Positions 1-11,095 of a stretch of DNA of 58,817 nt are shown here, piece after piece. This DNA is from Chara braunii (taxonomy: Eukaryota; Streptophyta; Charophyceae; Charales; Characeae). Within the stretch, counting starts at the first letter, position 1. Each line of letters starts with the position of its first letter. Position numbers and translations under genes: made by a program. The stretch is taken from positions 739,116 through 797,932 of the forward strand of contig BFEA01000460.1 in assembly GCA_003427395.1 (NCBI GenBank), given 5' to 3'. The notes beneath the pieces were generated by a model. The model saw nothing but the letters and a program-made list of their open reading frames with translations, was not told the DNA's origin and ran no database searches.

Positions 1-1000
1 CAAAACATTTTACATGTTTTCAGGCCTCCTATGGTGGAAACCTGTCCCCCCGGTCAAAGGCGTTTAGCCGCCACAAAGGGGCGAAGCATGCCTACCACTC
101 ATTTACGTAGTATGCAAAAGAGTGTAGGTCTTGCAATCGCACTTACGATTATCTAACATTTAAAGATTAGCCTCTCAAGACATATGTCAGACGATACTTG
201 AGTGTTCAAAGTAATCNTCAAGGCCTTTGAGAGTTTCTTGATTATGGGTACCNCATAATACGTCATCATCACTTCTGCTTGCGTNTTTATGTGTGGCTAG
301 CCGATATGACAAGACCTATATCGCTGTGATATTTATTCAAAGTCTCACACATGTACTTCGTTTATTTTGTTATCAAAAGGTTATGGGTCGGATAACAAAA
401 ATGGATTATGAGCGATTTACGAGTGAAACTTGAACTTGGTTTTATTTTTTGTTAATTGTATCGCTTGGTTAGATAAACTATCGTAGTCGACTTGCATATG
501 GGTCCAATTAAGGCGTTCGGCCACGTGTACCCCCGATGCTACAGCGAACGAGAAATACCCTCGTTTGGGGCACCTTTGCGATTGCACTCGAGCAACTTTC
601 GCATGTGGTTTAGTTGCTTGGTAGGATGATAAACCCTTCGGCATAGGTAAGTTATGCCTCGTGTGACCCCTACCTTGTTGTAGGGGTTCGCGAGAGGTGC
701 GGCTGACGCACTCGCCTGAAGCGGTGAAAGCTCCACTGTGATACGACGGTCGCCCTGATGGTCCGATACGCCCGACAATGGCTTGTTGGAGTACATGCAC
801 GGTGAAGAGCCCTGTGCAACAAACTCCACGTCCTCCATGAAGAAGCACCTTCACACGTGCGGGGGTACACATAAACCAATGTCCACCTTGGGGATGACAA
901 TATCCGCAAGCTAAAGCCGCAACAAATAACTCACGACAAAGCAAAACTGCGTCGTTCGACACTCATGCACGAGTTGGAGTATGCATAAACTGATGTCCAC
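1..1000 (-). repeat. Relic of a retroelement leader/LTR-like sequence, inverted copy of 52.4-53.3 kb
   Basis: No gene is recognisable here. The stretch around 500-840 is clearly related to the reverse complement of about 52,480-52,850. Both contain a run reading GGTAAGT..TGCCTCG, a T-rich then GTAGGGG hinge, GCGAGAGGT and GCGCACTCG or equivalent spacing. One translated frame of each copy also aligns (shared words such as TSR(E/K)PL and HTRH/YARH followed by (N/D)LP). The copy at 52.5 kb lies just upstream of the gag of minus-strand element C, so this is probably a fragment of that family's LTR or leader. Isolated N bases occur near 217, 253 and 285. Open frames here are treated as fortuitous. 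Confidence 0.55.
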
Positions 1001-1379
1001 TTGGGAGGNCGTGCGAATTCTCGACGTCGCGGGGTGCCACAATGCGGCGATCAAAAGTTTAAATTTTCAAACCTGGCGCGCGTGCACGTATCTTACCCCC
1101 ACCCCAAGCTAGACTCTCAAGTTCTAAAGACTGGACCACATATGGACATTTTTTCGCCCGGGTGTCGGCCTACTGGATGGCACGGCCACTAGCAGATATC
1201 TGCACAAGGGGGAGCCAAGGTGTTCTTGCTTTAAGTACAACTTTTTCAAATGAGGCCTCCAATACATATAGAACCACGAGCCGGTGTACTGTAAATTAAT
1301 CACAATTTTGTGATTATAGTGCACTTGAAACTCAAGAGTTATCTAGTGATGTGGAACGAGGCTCTTTGTCTGAAGTGCG

Positions 1380-2540
1380 CCTCTTGGCCTCCAAATCGGA
1401 GAGCACAATGTGGCGAAACGCACTCATGAATGAATTTTCGCACCTTCGAACGTTCTAGAGTACTTCTGAAAAATTTCTCTAAGTCGGGGGTAGTGTGGCG
1501 AGGCCCTAAGTGCAAGTAGTACGGCCTCGCCACACCAATATCGAAACTGAAGTTTTCAACAGTTTTTATTCGCCACACAGATTGTCGAAGAAAAAATGTC
1601 GAAAACACTTCGACATTTGTTAGAGAAATATTTTCAACATGGGTGTCGAACTACCAGCCTCCAACGCCCTCAAAGTCGACACCTCTTTTCCAAACTTGCC
1701 TCCTCTTAGCCTTCTGTAACCTGAATATCTCTATTTTTGTTATTTTTCACTCTTCTATAACGAAACTTTAATTAACAAGTGTTTTCGACATTCGGTGTGG
1801 CGAAGGCTGCTTTTTATCAAACACACCAATGTCGAAAAATGCCTCATTGTATTTTGGAACATCCGTTAGATTTCGAACGAAATAGAGAAGATTAGCATGA
1901 CCCCTGCGCAAGGATGACACGCATAAATAAAGAAAAATGGCTGACACATGTCGAAAATAAGGCGGTTTAGACATTGTTGTGGCAAACCCCTAAGGGCCTC
2001 GCAACGCCACTATCGAATTGTGTTTTTTTCAACAAGTGTTAAAAAATTCCGATCGTCCCCCCCCCCCTTTTGCCAAACACCATTGTCGAATCGGCGACGT
2101 ATCAAATGTTTTCCATTCCAGGTCCACTTTTGACAGTGCGGTGTGGCGATGACGCCTCTCCTGATGAATTGTTTGCCGAATTGCGCCTGATGGGTTTCCG
2201 GACCAGGAACATTACTGCCCTCTAGAAATTCACTACTCGACTATTGAAAAGGAAAAAATAAAAACTGATGCTCGTCAGTGTGAGGTTTGTGACGACTAGC
2301 ACGTGTGTGGGCGGTTTTTCGATGGCGCGGAAAGGAGGCTATCGAAAAAAGGCCATTGCAGGCGTTCGCAATTGGTTCGATAGGGCTATCGAATTCCAAT
2401 TTCTGACACCCATCGAAGAATTTCGAAGCCTCAATTGCAAAACTATAAAAAAAACTTAATTTTATAGTGGTTTGGTGAGGCCCTAAGTGCAGCCAGGCGC
2501 CTACTCGCCAAAGGGCCTCGCCAAGCGGTGCAAGAAACGA
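1380..2540. repeat. Hairpin-forming repeat family with GTGTGGCGA motifs
   Basis: The motif GTGTGGCGA or close variants recurs near 1,410, 1,493, 1,796, 1,977 and 2,142. A perfect 13-bp inverted repeat lies at 1,493-1,505 and 1,523-1,535 with a 17-nt loop. A second hairpin has arms at 2,470-2,483 and 2,513-2,526 with one mismatch and the same CCCTAAGTGC loop start. Interspersed TTCGACA/TGTCGAA words suggest several decayed copies of one unit. No coding sequence is evident, and a MITE-like or LTR-derived origin is possible. Confidence 0.5.
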
Positions 2541-3924
2541 AAAAAAAACCGACTTCATTTCGTGAAAGAGTCGCCGCACAGAACCCACACGACCTCTGTC
2601 AGAAGACAAGTTGTGAATGCTGTCAGACTCCAAGCTCGCGAGGTTAACAGCTTGCGTTAGTCCTCCCTGCCTGCAGCGCTCGTGAACTCGTAGGTCCTCC
2701 GCTGGTCGGCTGGAGGAACTGCGAAATGTCACAAGTGTGTCGCGTCGCCCCAGCCGAGGTCCGTCCAAAAATTTGGACCGTAGCGAAACGAATCCCGCAC
2801 TGCTCTCGCCAGGGCGTTCTCGCGAGAGTTTTCATGTGTGCTGTGCAGCGGTGAGGGGAAAAACGAAGCTGATCTGGGCATCGCGAGTTTGGTGGGCGTT
2901 TCGTTTCGTTAGTTGTGCCGTCCCGCAAGGCCCCAACTTGAGGTACTGAGAGTAGTGCAACCAGGCCCTAAAACACCAGCCGGGACCCAACACACACACT
3001 CTTGGAGTTGTACATGGCGATAATGACAAAACATAAACACAGCATAATCACCAAAAGAAAAAAGAAAAAAAAAACAAAAAAAAACAAAAAACATAAAAAA
3101 ACACAGCATAATCACTACCTTACGCTTCCCCAACCACATCAACAAACTTACTTCGGGCTGCGCAGCCGTGCGTGCTCTCACGTTAAGGCAAAATAGTCGG
3201 CGCAGCCCCGCGTGCGGGATTTCTTCCGCAACGCGGCTCTCACCTCATGTCGGGGTGGCGCCGCTCTGTCTGCTTGCGGTTAATCATAGACGCGCGTGAG
3301 AACTGTGGCACAGGTCAGTACGGGAGTATTTTAGGGTTTGTGTTTTGCGGTGGTCCAGTGAAACGGTAGCCAGCGATACTTTTCTTTATGGATCTTCAGC
3401 AGCGGACGATTCGAGCAGAAAGGAGGATGAAAAGGTCGGGATGGTGCAAATGAGCCTTCCGGTAGCGATGGATGAAAATGGAAGAATGGAGAGGGGAATA
3501 AAGAGAATGACGAAAGAAACCGGGAGGGAAGTTATGTAGTGGTTAGCGTTGGACAGTCGTGGGTGATTTCTCGGAGAAGAAGAGATGGGGGATATGGTTG
3601 CGAGGGGTAAACGCGGAAGAAGGTAGCGGAGGTTGAAGAAAACAACCAATCAAATCGGGAGTTAAGGAAGTTAATAGTCATCCGCTTGGTGACTCGTCCA
3701 GAGAGGGAAATGGTGAATGTGGACCCTCTTTCTCTCAAAAGAGATTCAGACCCTTGCGGAGGAAGCCCTGCGCGGCATAAGCGTCCTCGGCATGAGCTGT
3801 GATTGACCTCACGTCCCTCGCCACTGCCGAAACTCGAAGTTCAGCGCGTGGGAGCAGGAGATCCTCCGAACGACTGCAATCAGCGGTGCCTACGTGGGTG
3901 TTTTTTAGCGCTATCCTCAGGGTG
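2541..3924. other. Upstream region of the SURP/RS gene, no supported gene
   Basis: No domain or conserved reading frame is visible. An A-rich run occurs at 3,055-3,110. Purine-rich sequence follows at 3,400-3,660 and could be 5' UTR or a leader exon of the downstream gene. A candidate splice acceptor (pyrimidine-rich stretch ending CTCAG) lies at 3,911-3,920, five bases before the chosen start codon. A non-coding first exon is therefore possible, but I cannot locate its donor with confidence. Confidence 0.3.
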
Positions 3925-6900
3925 ATGTACCAGAGCGCGTATTCTCCCCCCGATGGAGGTCTGAGTTCTGTGCAGACTCAACGCGGTGTTGATGTAGTGG
4001 AAGGGGGTGGTGGCGGTGGCGGTGCCGAGGGTGGTGGTCGTCCATGCACAGATTCTCATTGTCCGATCATGGCGCCTGGTATCATCTTAGGAGGACAAAG
4101 TGCCGCGGACACGTCCCATTGCCCTCTCGGCGATTTCGGGATGCCCTTTCGTCCCCAATCACAATATGGATCGGCGACAGCAAGATTTGGCTCTCCGAAT
4201 GGTGTTGGAGGGCTGGGATTTGGAAGAGAACAGGGGCCTACTACGCCGCCGTCCTCTGATCTAACAAACGTTGGTGTCATGCAGGCGAATCAGTTTAACT
4301 TCTCCGTTTGTCATGGGTTCCCGTCTCGTCGCTTTCCTCCTTCGTCTCCTCGTCCGCTGTCTCCCGTGTCTGTACCGATGCTGCCTGAGGATTCCCTTCT
4401 AGCTCGTCCTCCTCAGCTTCTTCAAATCGTTTCGCCACCCCCACGTCCCCCACTTGCTTTGCCGTCAGATAACGTTTCCCATCAGAGTTTGGCGCCTCCA
4501 ACATCAGGGGAGCTTTCTAGTCGGGTTGGTACGCCGTTGTTGCTTGGACCCGCAACGGCGGGAGATCGACTGCAGTCGACCGTATTGTGCCCTCCTAATC
4601 TGACTGTTGGATTGTCCGAGAAGCCAGTGCATTCTTTTCAGACATTTCACGAACGTGCCGGCCATTCTAGAAGTGATAGTGGTTGGGTGCCGGGCATATT
4701 GCCTTCCAACAGACTCCCTCCTTCACACCTGGGCGGTTGTGGTAGCAGAGCCCTCACTGTGCATTCTTCAGGTGCGCCACTTCCCCCTGCGGATGCAGAG
4801 GTGAGAAAAAACATAGAAGTATTGGCACTATACGTAGCGAAGAACGGACCAGCGTTCGAACATAGGACGAGGACAGATCAGGCGGGAAATCCGAAGTTTC
4901 GGTTTTTGTTAGGAGGGGCACCTGGCAGTGTAGAGGCGCAAGCTGCGGAATACTACAAGTGGATGAAAAATGTCATTGAAGAGCAAGTGAACGCCCGGCC
5001 AGTTTTACACGCCTCTTCTCCATCAGTGTCCCATATCCATCACGAGGAAGAAGCTGTTACTTGTGTGCCATTACCTTCATCCCCGTCAACGTCCAATTCG
5101 GATATGGATATGGAAGGTTCGTGGCGCTTAAGAACCACTTAGGGCGCTCGTTTGCGAGTAACAGTCTGGGGTTATTTTTCTGTACAATCCAAACCCCTCT
5201 CTTGATGAAGTGGAAACCTCGTTTAACCATCGCTCTCATTCCCCTTTTCCCTGATTTTTCACACGCTTCCCTTGTAATCTTCTTACTTTCCATTTATTTT
5301 TGTCTGTTTATATTTTTCATCCCCGGCGTTACCTGAACTTCAAGCTGGACTGTAAAGTGCTCGGCTTCATTTGCTTAATTATCCAGTGTCATTGGCTAGT
5401 CTCGTGGATAGTGCAATGGCGTGGGAAGAGGACGTGGAAACAACATGTCTCCGCCTTGGAATCAGTATTTTGACTCTTATCGCCAGAGCGTGTCCCATGA
5501 TGGCCATCGTGGATGGATCGGTGATCGTCGGCGTCCATTGCAGATTCATTGTCTGGGGGAAAGCAACACGCACCCAGGCGAAATTGGACGCTTGCAGCCG
5601 AGAGAGCGCCAAGGGAAATGCCGAACAGGGGGAAAGGGAGGTTCCTAATTGGGCGGGCTTAAAGCAAGCCGGAGGGGCGGGCAAGAAAGCTGAGAAGAGT
5701 CTTAAGGAGGAGGGCTGAAAGCACGGCGGGTGCTGCTGGCTTGGATTGTTGTAGGGGTGCGTTGGCAAAAGTTTTATCATGCATCGGGTGCATAGGGAAC
5801 AGATGGGATACGTGATAAAGCGGGAGAGGGATAGGAGTGCGGTTCGGGATGTGATGAAATGGGAGAGGGGTGGGGAGTGCGGGAGGTTAGGGTGAGGACA
5901 TGTGATTAAATGGCAGAGGGATAGGAAGTGCGGGGGCGAGGGTGAAGCAGGGAAGCATGAGCTTATACAATCATATTTTTTCGTTGCTTGTGTTTTGTGA
6001 CGCAGACGATTTCGCTCCTCCTCTCCCACCAGAAGACGGCGCATCATCAGACAGTGGGGATGGAATTCATCCACGAGCATCGCTGCCTTCGTCAGATCAA
6101 CCTGTGGACAACGGCTCGTTTTCGCCTGCACGATACGTCGGTTCTTCAATCACACCAGTGAGGAAACCACGGACAGCGCAAACCTCATCGGAGAAGCACG
6201 TACTTCCTGTGTATCGTTCGCCTGTAGTTGAGACCTCCTCAGAGGGAAGAGGCCTTTTGGTTACCTCCTCGCCGGGTCATGCTTTGGAGACACATGTTCT
6301 TCCAGCGCCCTCTGTGCACGAGGATGGCGGAGGCTCTTGTCCCTCTCCGGCTTCGGATCACCCTTCTAGGCATCAAGTTGCTAATCCATCCTTCCATTCT
6401 TCCAATGTTCTGCCGGGTTTCCCTTCAGCTTCTTTCTCTTCCATTTTAGCTCCACCTTCCACTCTGCCCTCCCCGCTGTCGTCTACTCCTACTTCCACGC
6501 CACCGTCTGCTCCCCAGTCCTCTGTTGTGCGCGGACTACCCGCAAAAGCTGAAGATATACGGGATCCAGCGGCTGATGATGGCAACCCTGCTTCGCCGCT
6601 GGAGAGACAGGCGAATGGCGACGACGGAGGTCGCATCCGTCATCGCCGACTGGGCGCTCGCACAACTAGCGAGGACGAGAGTAACGGCATTTCAGGGAGA
6701 GAGCTTGATGCTCAGGAGGTGAACTTCGACGTCAATGGCAAGGACAACCCCAGGCAAGCGCACGAACCAGCTAGGCAAGAGAGTATTGTTGAGCACGTGT
6801 TGGGTACCGTGGAAGACGAGGAGAAAAAGCCGACTTCCCAGTCATTTGAAGACCGTGAAGGCCAAAGGACGATTCAGGATGAAGACTGTCTGGAGGAGGA

Positions 6901-8154
6901 TATGGTGCAGAAGAACCCAGTGAAAATGGAACATGGGACGGAAGAGAAGGCCTCGAACGTGAGAGAGTTTTCACCGGATGACTTTCGGAGAAGACGTCGA
7001 GAAGGTCAGTTTCTCTGCTTTTCTTGCTTTGGGCCCTTATCACTTTTGACAAGGTAAAGGTTTGTCGATTGTGCGGTCTGTTTCGTAGTTTTTCCGATCA
7101 GCCCGCTTCATATATGTATGTATTCTTAGGTGAGAGTATGTATGATCACCCACCACATTTATCGATGCCGTGAAGTACGGTTATTGGGTGTCACAGCCGC
7201 ACACGCTCGCCAACTTTGTGCACCCGACCAAAACACGCGCTCACAGACCGCGCCACCGAACTGGTGACTGCTCAAGAGGTTCCTCCACTCTCGCGCTGTT
7301 GCAGTAGAGGAACTCGCGGCCCCGCTAATCTGACGCGCTTTGGCGGATGACGCAGTTCGTGGTTGTGTACGGCGATGCTCTCTGCATCTATATGACTGCT
7401 GTGGTGGGTGGTAGTCTGCTTTGATTTTCTGCTTACGGCTCACCAGGCACCCATCGGCCTCAGCAAGTACACACTGTAGCATTTGGACGCACGTGTGGTC
7501 CTACTTGTCTGCGCTTCCACGCACACAGAACTACCCTCGCCTCAGGCACGCGCAATTCACTCTTTCTTGTTCATGCGTGCCCATGCCAATGGCTCGCCCA
7601 CGAAGGTGCTATAGTAGCTCAAGAGGTTCCTCCCCAGACGCGCTGTTGCAGTAGAGGAACTCGCGACTCCGCTAATCCGACGCGCTTTGGCGGATGACGC
7701 AGTTCGTGGTTGTGTACGACGTTGCTCTGTGCATCTATATGGCTGCTGTGGTGGGTGGTAGCCTGCTTTGATTTTCTGCTTACGGCTCACCAGGCACCCA
7801 TCTACCTCAGCAAGCACACACTGTGGCATTTGGAGGCACTTGTGGTCCCACTTGTCTGCACTTCCACGCACACAGAACTACCCTCACCTCAGGCACGCGC
7901 AATTGGCTCTTTCTTGTTCACGCGTGCCCATGCCAATGGCTCGTCCACGAAGGTACTAGCGGATAGATAAACGGCAATCGATTAATCTATTGATTGGATG
8001 ACGCTCCGGCCTCCCCTGACTGCTGCACTGTCACATGAAATCTCATTTACGCAAAGCAAGCAAAGAAGTTTTGTGTTGAATGCCAACATAATTGCTGGTC
8101 TAGTGCTTTAGAAGTCATGATGCAAACACTTGAAATACGTTTGCTAACTTGTTA

Positions 8155-8237
<83 letters not shown>

Positions 8238-8740
8238 TAATTGAGCTATTGTATAGTGCACGACCAATTCAGGATTAGGGGAGCTACTTTACACACTACA
8301 CAACGACCAATTGAAGATCGGGGAAGCTACTCTGCTGTACTCACACGCGGAGAGAGAGAGAGAGAGAGACGACGATGATGACTTCTACATGTGGCTCGCC
8401 CGCCCAGATCCCCCCACCTGCACGACGATTTATCGAAGATTGAGTAGCAAACCATAGCGAGAGAGCGGGCGGGGGGTATATGCGGCGCCTCTGCGCCCGC
8501 CCTCCCCCCCCGGCACAATGCCATGTACACCCCCCGCTTGACGCTCCTTCCCCCCCGTTTCGACGAAAAGAAAAAAACTTTGGGCCTACCCCGCCCCCCC
8601 TTATCGATCGTAGGATCCATCAAACTAACGTGCCTTCCCCTCCCCCCTCCCCCACCTACGACGATAGCCCAGAGATGGGGTAGCTACTCTACTCCTCGAT
8701 ATATATATCTATATATATCTCTATATATATATATCTTGTG

Positions 8741-8802
<62 letters not shown>

Positions 8803-10176
8803 ACTACTACATGCGCATCCCTCCCTCGCCCTTCCCCCCACCTGCCCCCGCACAGTTCCATGTATGGGGGACCTACCCTACTCGTGGGCCTGATGCTTGG
8901 GGTTGCTATGGTGACATTCTTGCTGTTTCTTTTTTTTGACCATGGATATCTGCACTTCTTTCGTTTTGGGTTCTTATTTTGTGATGCAGGTCGGAGTGGG
9001 GGGGGATCTGAAAAACCCGTTTTTGACGATGTAGGAGCTGCTGACAAGGTGCCTTCGCCTGCGGAGAGGACTTCCCTGTTGGGCGAGCCAGGTGGCGCGG
9101 TGACAGCGCCAAGTGCTTGTATAGGAGGGCGTTGCCAAGAGGGTGTGCGAGTAATGGAGGTTGTTTCTGGAAATGGTAATTTTTTGCCAAATAACGGAGT
9201 TTGTAGTGGTAACATCACAGTAAACGCGGTAGAAGAGAGGGGAGTTCAAGGGGAAGCGAATGAGGGGGAGCGGAAAGATGATAATAGCCCTAGCGCAATG
9301 GTTTGCGTAGGGGAGAGATCTGGGGAGCCAGATGCGGGTGACACGTCGGTACCCCAGGATGAGTTTGTGGCTGCGTCCCGCCGGGGGAGGGTGCGTGTTG
9401 AGATTGATAGAGTAAGCTACGGTAAAAAGAGCAGAAAAGCATCACCGTCAGCCGCCCGTGGGTTGAGCTGGAGCAGGAGCCGAAGTAGGAGTCTTAGTCG
9501 CAGCAGAAGCCGGAGTCCAAGCACGCCCATGAGAAGTCCGCTGTGGGGTAGCCGAAGTCCTGTGCAAAGGAGGTGGGCAGGGAGAGCGAGTAAGAGTAGA
9601 TCTCCGCGGAGATGGCGCAGACGAAGCATTAGTTGGAGGTATGATTTCTCTTCCTGTTTCGGACTCGAAATCGGCAATGAATGCATGCGCTTGGTTTTGG
9701 GCATTATTGTTTCGTGATTTTTCTCCGTTTTGTTTTCAAGCGAGGTAATTTATCATGGAAATCTGGAGGAATTTATAATGGAAATCTGGAGGAATTTATA
9801 ATGGAAATCTGGAAATCTTGGTGTTTTAGTTTTGGAGGGCTGGTTTTTACAACTGAAATCGGCAATGAATGCATGTGCTTGTTTTCCCCCTGATTACGGT
9901 ATACTTATCCAAACTCTGAGTGGTATCGCATGGTCCCCTCCCGCCACCTCCCGCCAGAAAACCCCTTGCCGGGAAGCTGTGTGTCGCCCTCAAAATGATG
10001 TCGTAACTGTCCCTAATTTGCAGGTGCGTGATGTTAGTGAAAAAATTCACCGTGTAAGACCCCGGTCCCAGTTCTAGTCATTCCAGTTCCATTTCCAGCC
10101 CCAGTACTGTGTACTGCAATGCTGTCCCCACTGTGGGCGGTAGGCCATTGTGGTCGTCTTTGGGAGGGTCTGCAGG
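3925..10176 (+). CDS. SURP (SWAP) domain and RS-rich protein, probable pre-mRNA splicing factor, multi-exon
   Basis: Exons I support: 3,925-5,116, 6,006-7,004 and 8,990-9,638. Each intron starts GT (GTTCGT, GTCAGT, GTATGA), and those at 5,117-6,005 and 7,005-8,989 end GCAG. The two resolved junctions are both phase 1 and keep the frame open. Residues about 292-354 form a SURP domain (VRKNIEVLALYVAKNGPAFE, then NPKFRFLLGG and YYKWMK), a protein-binding module of splicing factors such as SWAP/SFSWAP, SF3A1 and CHERP. Gly-rich and Pro-rich stretches precede it. Exon 2 is Ser/Pro-rich and acidic, starting DDFAPPLPPEDG. Exon 3 ends in an RS domain (SWSRSRSRSLSRSRSRS). The expected role is nuclear splicing regulation, inferred from the domains. 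The 3' end is uncertain. An acceptor at 10,023 gives a short tail ending at 10,055-10,057. An acceptor at 10,071 gives a Ser-rich exon ending at a GTAAGT donor (10,177), which implies further exons. The start could also be in-frame at 3,799. Confidence 0.72.
7270..7955 (+). repeat. 347-bp tandem duplication inside intron 2
   Basis: The segment beginning GCTCAAGAGGTTCCTCC at 7,270 is repeated in full from about 7,617. The copies differ at scattered positions (for example CACTCTCGCGCTG against CCAGACGCGCTG). The two adjacent copies fill much of the second intron of the SURP/RS gene and are non-coding. Their open frames mirror each other because of the duplication. Confidence 0.85.
8158..8234 (+). 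repeat. (GA)n microsatellite
   Basis: About 75 bp of uninterrupted GA dinucleotide, in intron 2 of the SURP/RS gene. Confidence 0.95.
8744..8801 (+). repeat. (GA)n microsatellite preceded by (TA)n
   Basis: About 58 bp of GA repeat follow an AT-rich TATATATC run at 8,698-8,735. It lies in intron 2, roughly 190 bp upstream of the exon 3 acceptor. Confidence 0.95.
9745..9810 (+). repeat. 22-bp tandem repeats in the intron after exon 3
   Basis: The unit AATTTAT(C/A)ATGGAAATCTGG AGG occurs about three times in a row. Nearby, a roughly 30-bp sequence reading GAAATCGGCAATGAATGCATG occurs at about 9,667 and again at about 9,858. These are short local duplications downstream of the RS exon. Confidence 0.8.
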
Positions 10177-10680
10177 GTAAGTCTGCGCAGTCAGCTAAGT
10201 TCGGTAGAAGTCAGGTTCAGTCAGTTTGTCAGTCCAAGTTCAGCAGCCAAGTCCCAAGAAAATCAGGGAGCTTGTCGAAACGGCAGAGGTGGGTGGTCAC
10301 GCAAAGCAGGGTTCAGTACCGGAAAGTCCGAGGCCGAGGGAACTCTTATGGTCGCTCACAAAAGTTCATTTGCCGAAGACAAGGGAACTCTATGGTCGCA
10401 CACAAAAGTCCATTTGCCGAAGACATCAGCACCTATGCTGCACATGCTTGAGGTGGAAGACTGGTTGCACTAGTGTGCGACCAAGTACTGCAAGCGGCTA
10501 TCCAAGTTGCTGAGTTGATGGTGCTCAACGCCATAGCTAGTAGCTAGCTAGAGAGAGAGAGAGATTCGATGAAGACAGTAGAGAGGAATGAGAGGCCTGA
10601 GGGCATGTGGATCTGATGGAGTGTGAACTTGTTTGATGTGAGAAGCAGTGTGAATTCGTGCGCTTGTTGCGTTAGGATGC
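10177..10680. other. Possible 3' exons of the SURP/RS gene, unresolved
   Basis: A tandem duplication of about 45 bp (GGGAACTC..TATGGTCGC..CACAAAAGT..CATTTGCCGAAGACA) occupies about 10,338-10,425. All three forward frames are open for 90-110 codons, so frame alone is not informative. Serine-rich words upstream and a strong GTAAGT donor at 10,177 leave open that terminal exons of the splicing-factor gene lie here. A short GA run follows at 10,551-10,564. Confidence 0.3.
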
Positions 10681-11095
10681 AAGATGCGATTATACTGGCT
10701 TTAGTTCAGCATCTGTTCTCGAAGGTGCTGAAAGCCCCCCTCAGCGTTAGTGCTTGTTCTATTTGAGGCTATGTTGAGTTGGTGAGCCGTATGATAGGTG
10801 ACTATCTCGTACGGTTCGGAGAGGACTTGAGTAATCACCAAGGGTGTGAAATTTGCACTCTATTCTTTATTGTGGTTAATCTTCATATTTTTTGGGGTCT
10901 TTATTATGGGAGCGTATGATAGGTGACTATCTCGTACAGTTCGGAGAGGATAATCACCAAGGGTGTGAAAATTTCGCTCTATTCTTTATTGTGGTTTATC
11001 TTCATATATTTTTTGTGGTCTTTATAATGGGAGTTATGCCAGTCCACGAGAATTATTGTGGTGTCTTGGAGTGGTCATTTTATTGTTAATGATTG
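10680..11095 (+). pseudogene. cob: NUMT: 3' end of a group II intron plus mitochondrial cob exon (left half)
   Basis: Bases 10,784-10,817 form a 34-nt group II intron domain V: a GAGCCGTA arm pairing with TACGGTTC, a GTGA tetraloop and the two-base bulge before the distal arm. About 35 bp later a frame reads LFFIVVNLHIFWGLYYGS, the cytochrome b segment that in cob genes follows the quinone-site region. A degenerate second copy of domain V (about 10,910-10,942) and of the exon (to 11,095) follows and continues GLYNGSYASPREL, then LWCLGVVILLLMIV. Cytochrome b is a respiratory complex III subunit, but this copy is a nuclear relic with stops, a frameshift and a duplication. The left edge within intron sequence is approximate. 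Element A interrupts it after MIV. Confidence 0.9.
10784..10817 (+). ncRNA. Group II intron domain V (fragment of a mitochondrial cob intron)
   Basis: The 34-nt hairpin contains the AGC triad (within GAGCC), a GTGA tetraloop and the pairing arms GAGCCGTA/TACGGTTC. These are the conserved catalytic-domain features of organellar group II introns. It stands just upstream of a cob exon, as expected for an intron 3' end. The rest of the intron was not recognised, so it is a relic and not an active ribozyme. Confidence 0.88.

Noticed and set aside
417-962. A 181-codon minus-strand open frame
   Set aside because: The same DNA is open in three overlapping frames on that strand and is related to the non-coding leader of element C. 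No domain or start context supports a gene.
8721-9218. A 165-codon minus-strand frame opposite exon 3
   Set aside because: It includes a Ser-Leu run from the (GA)n tract and is antisense to the RS-protein exon. No independent support.
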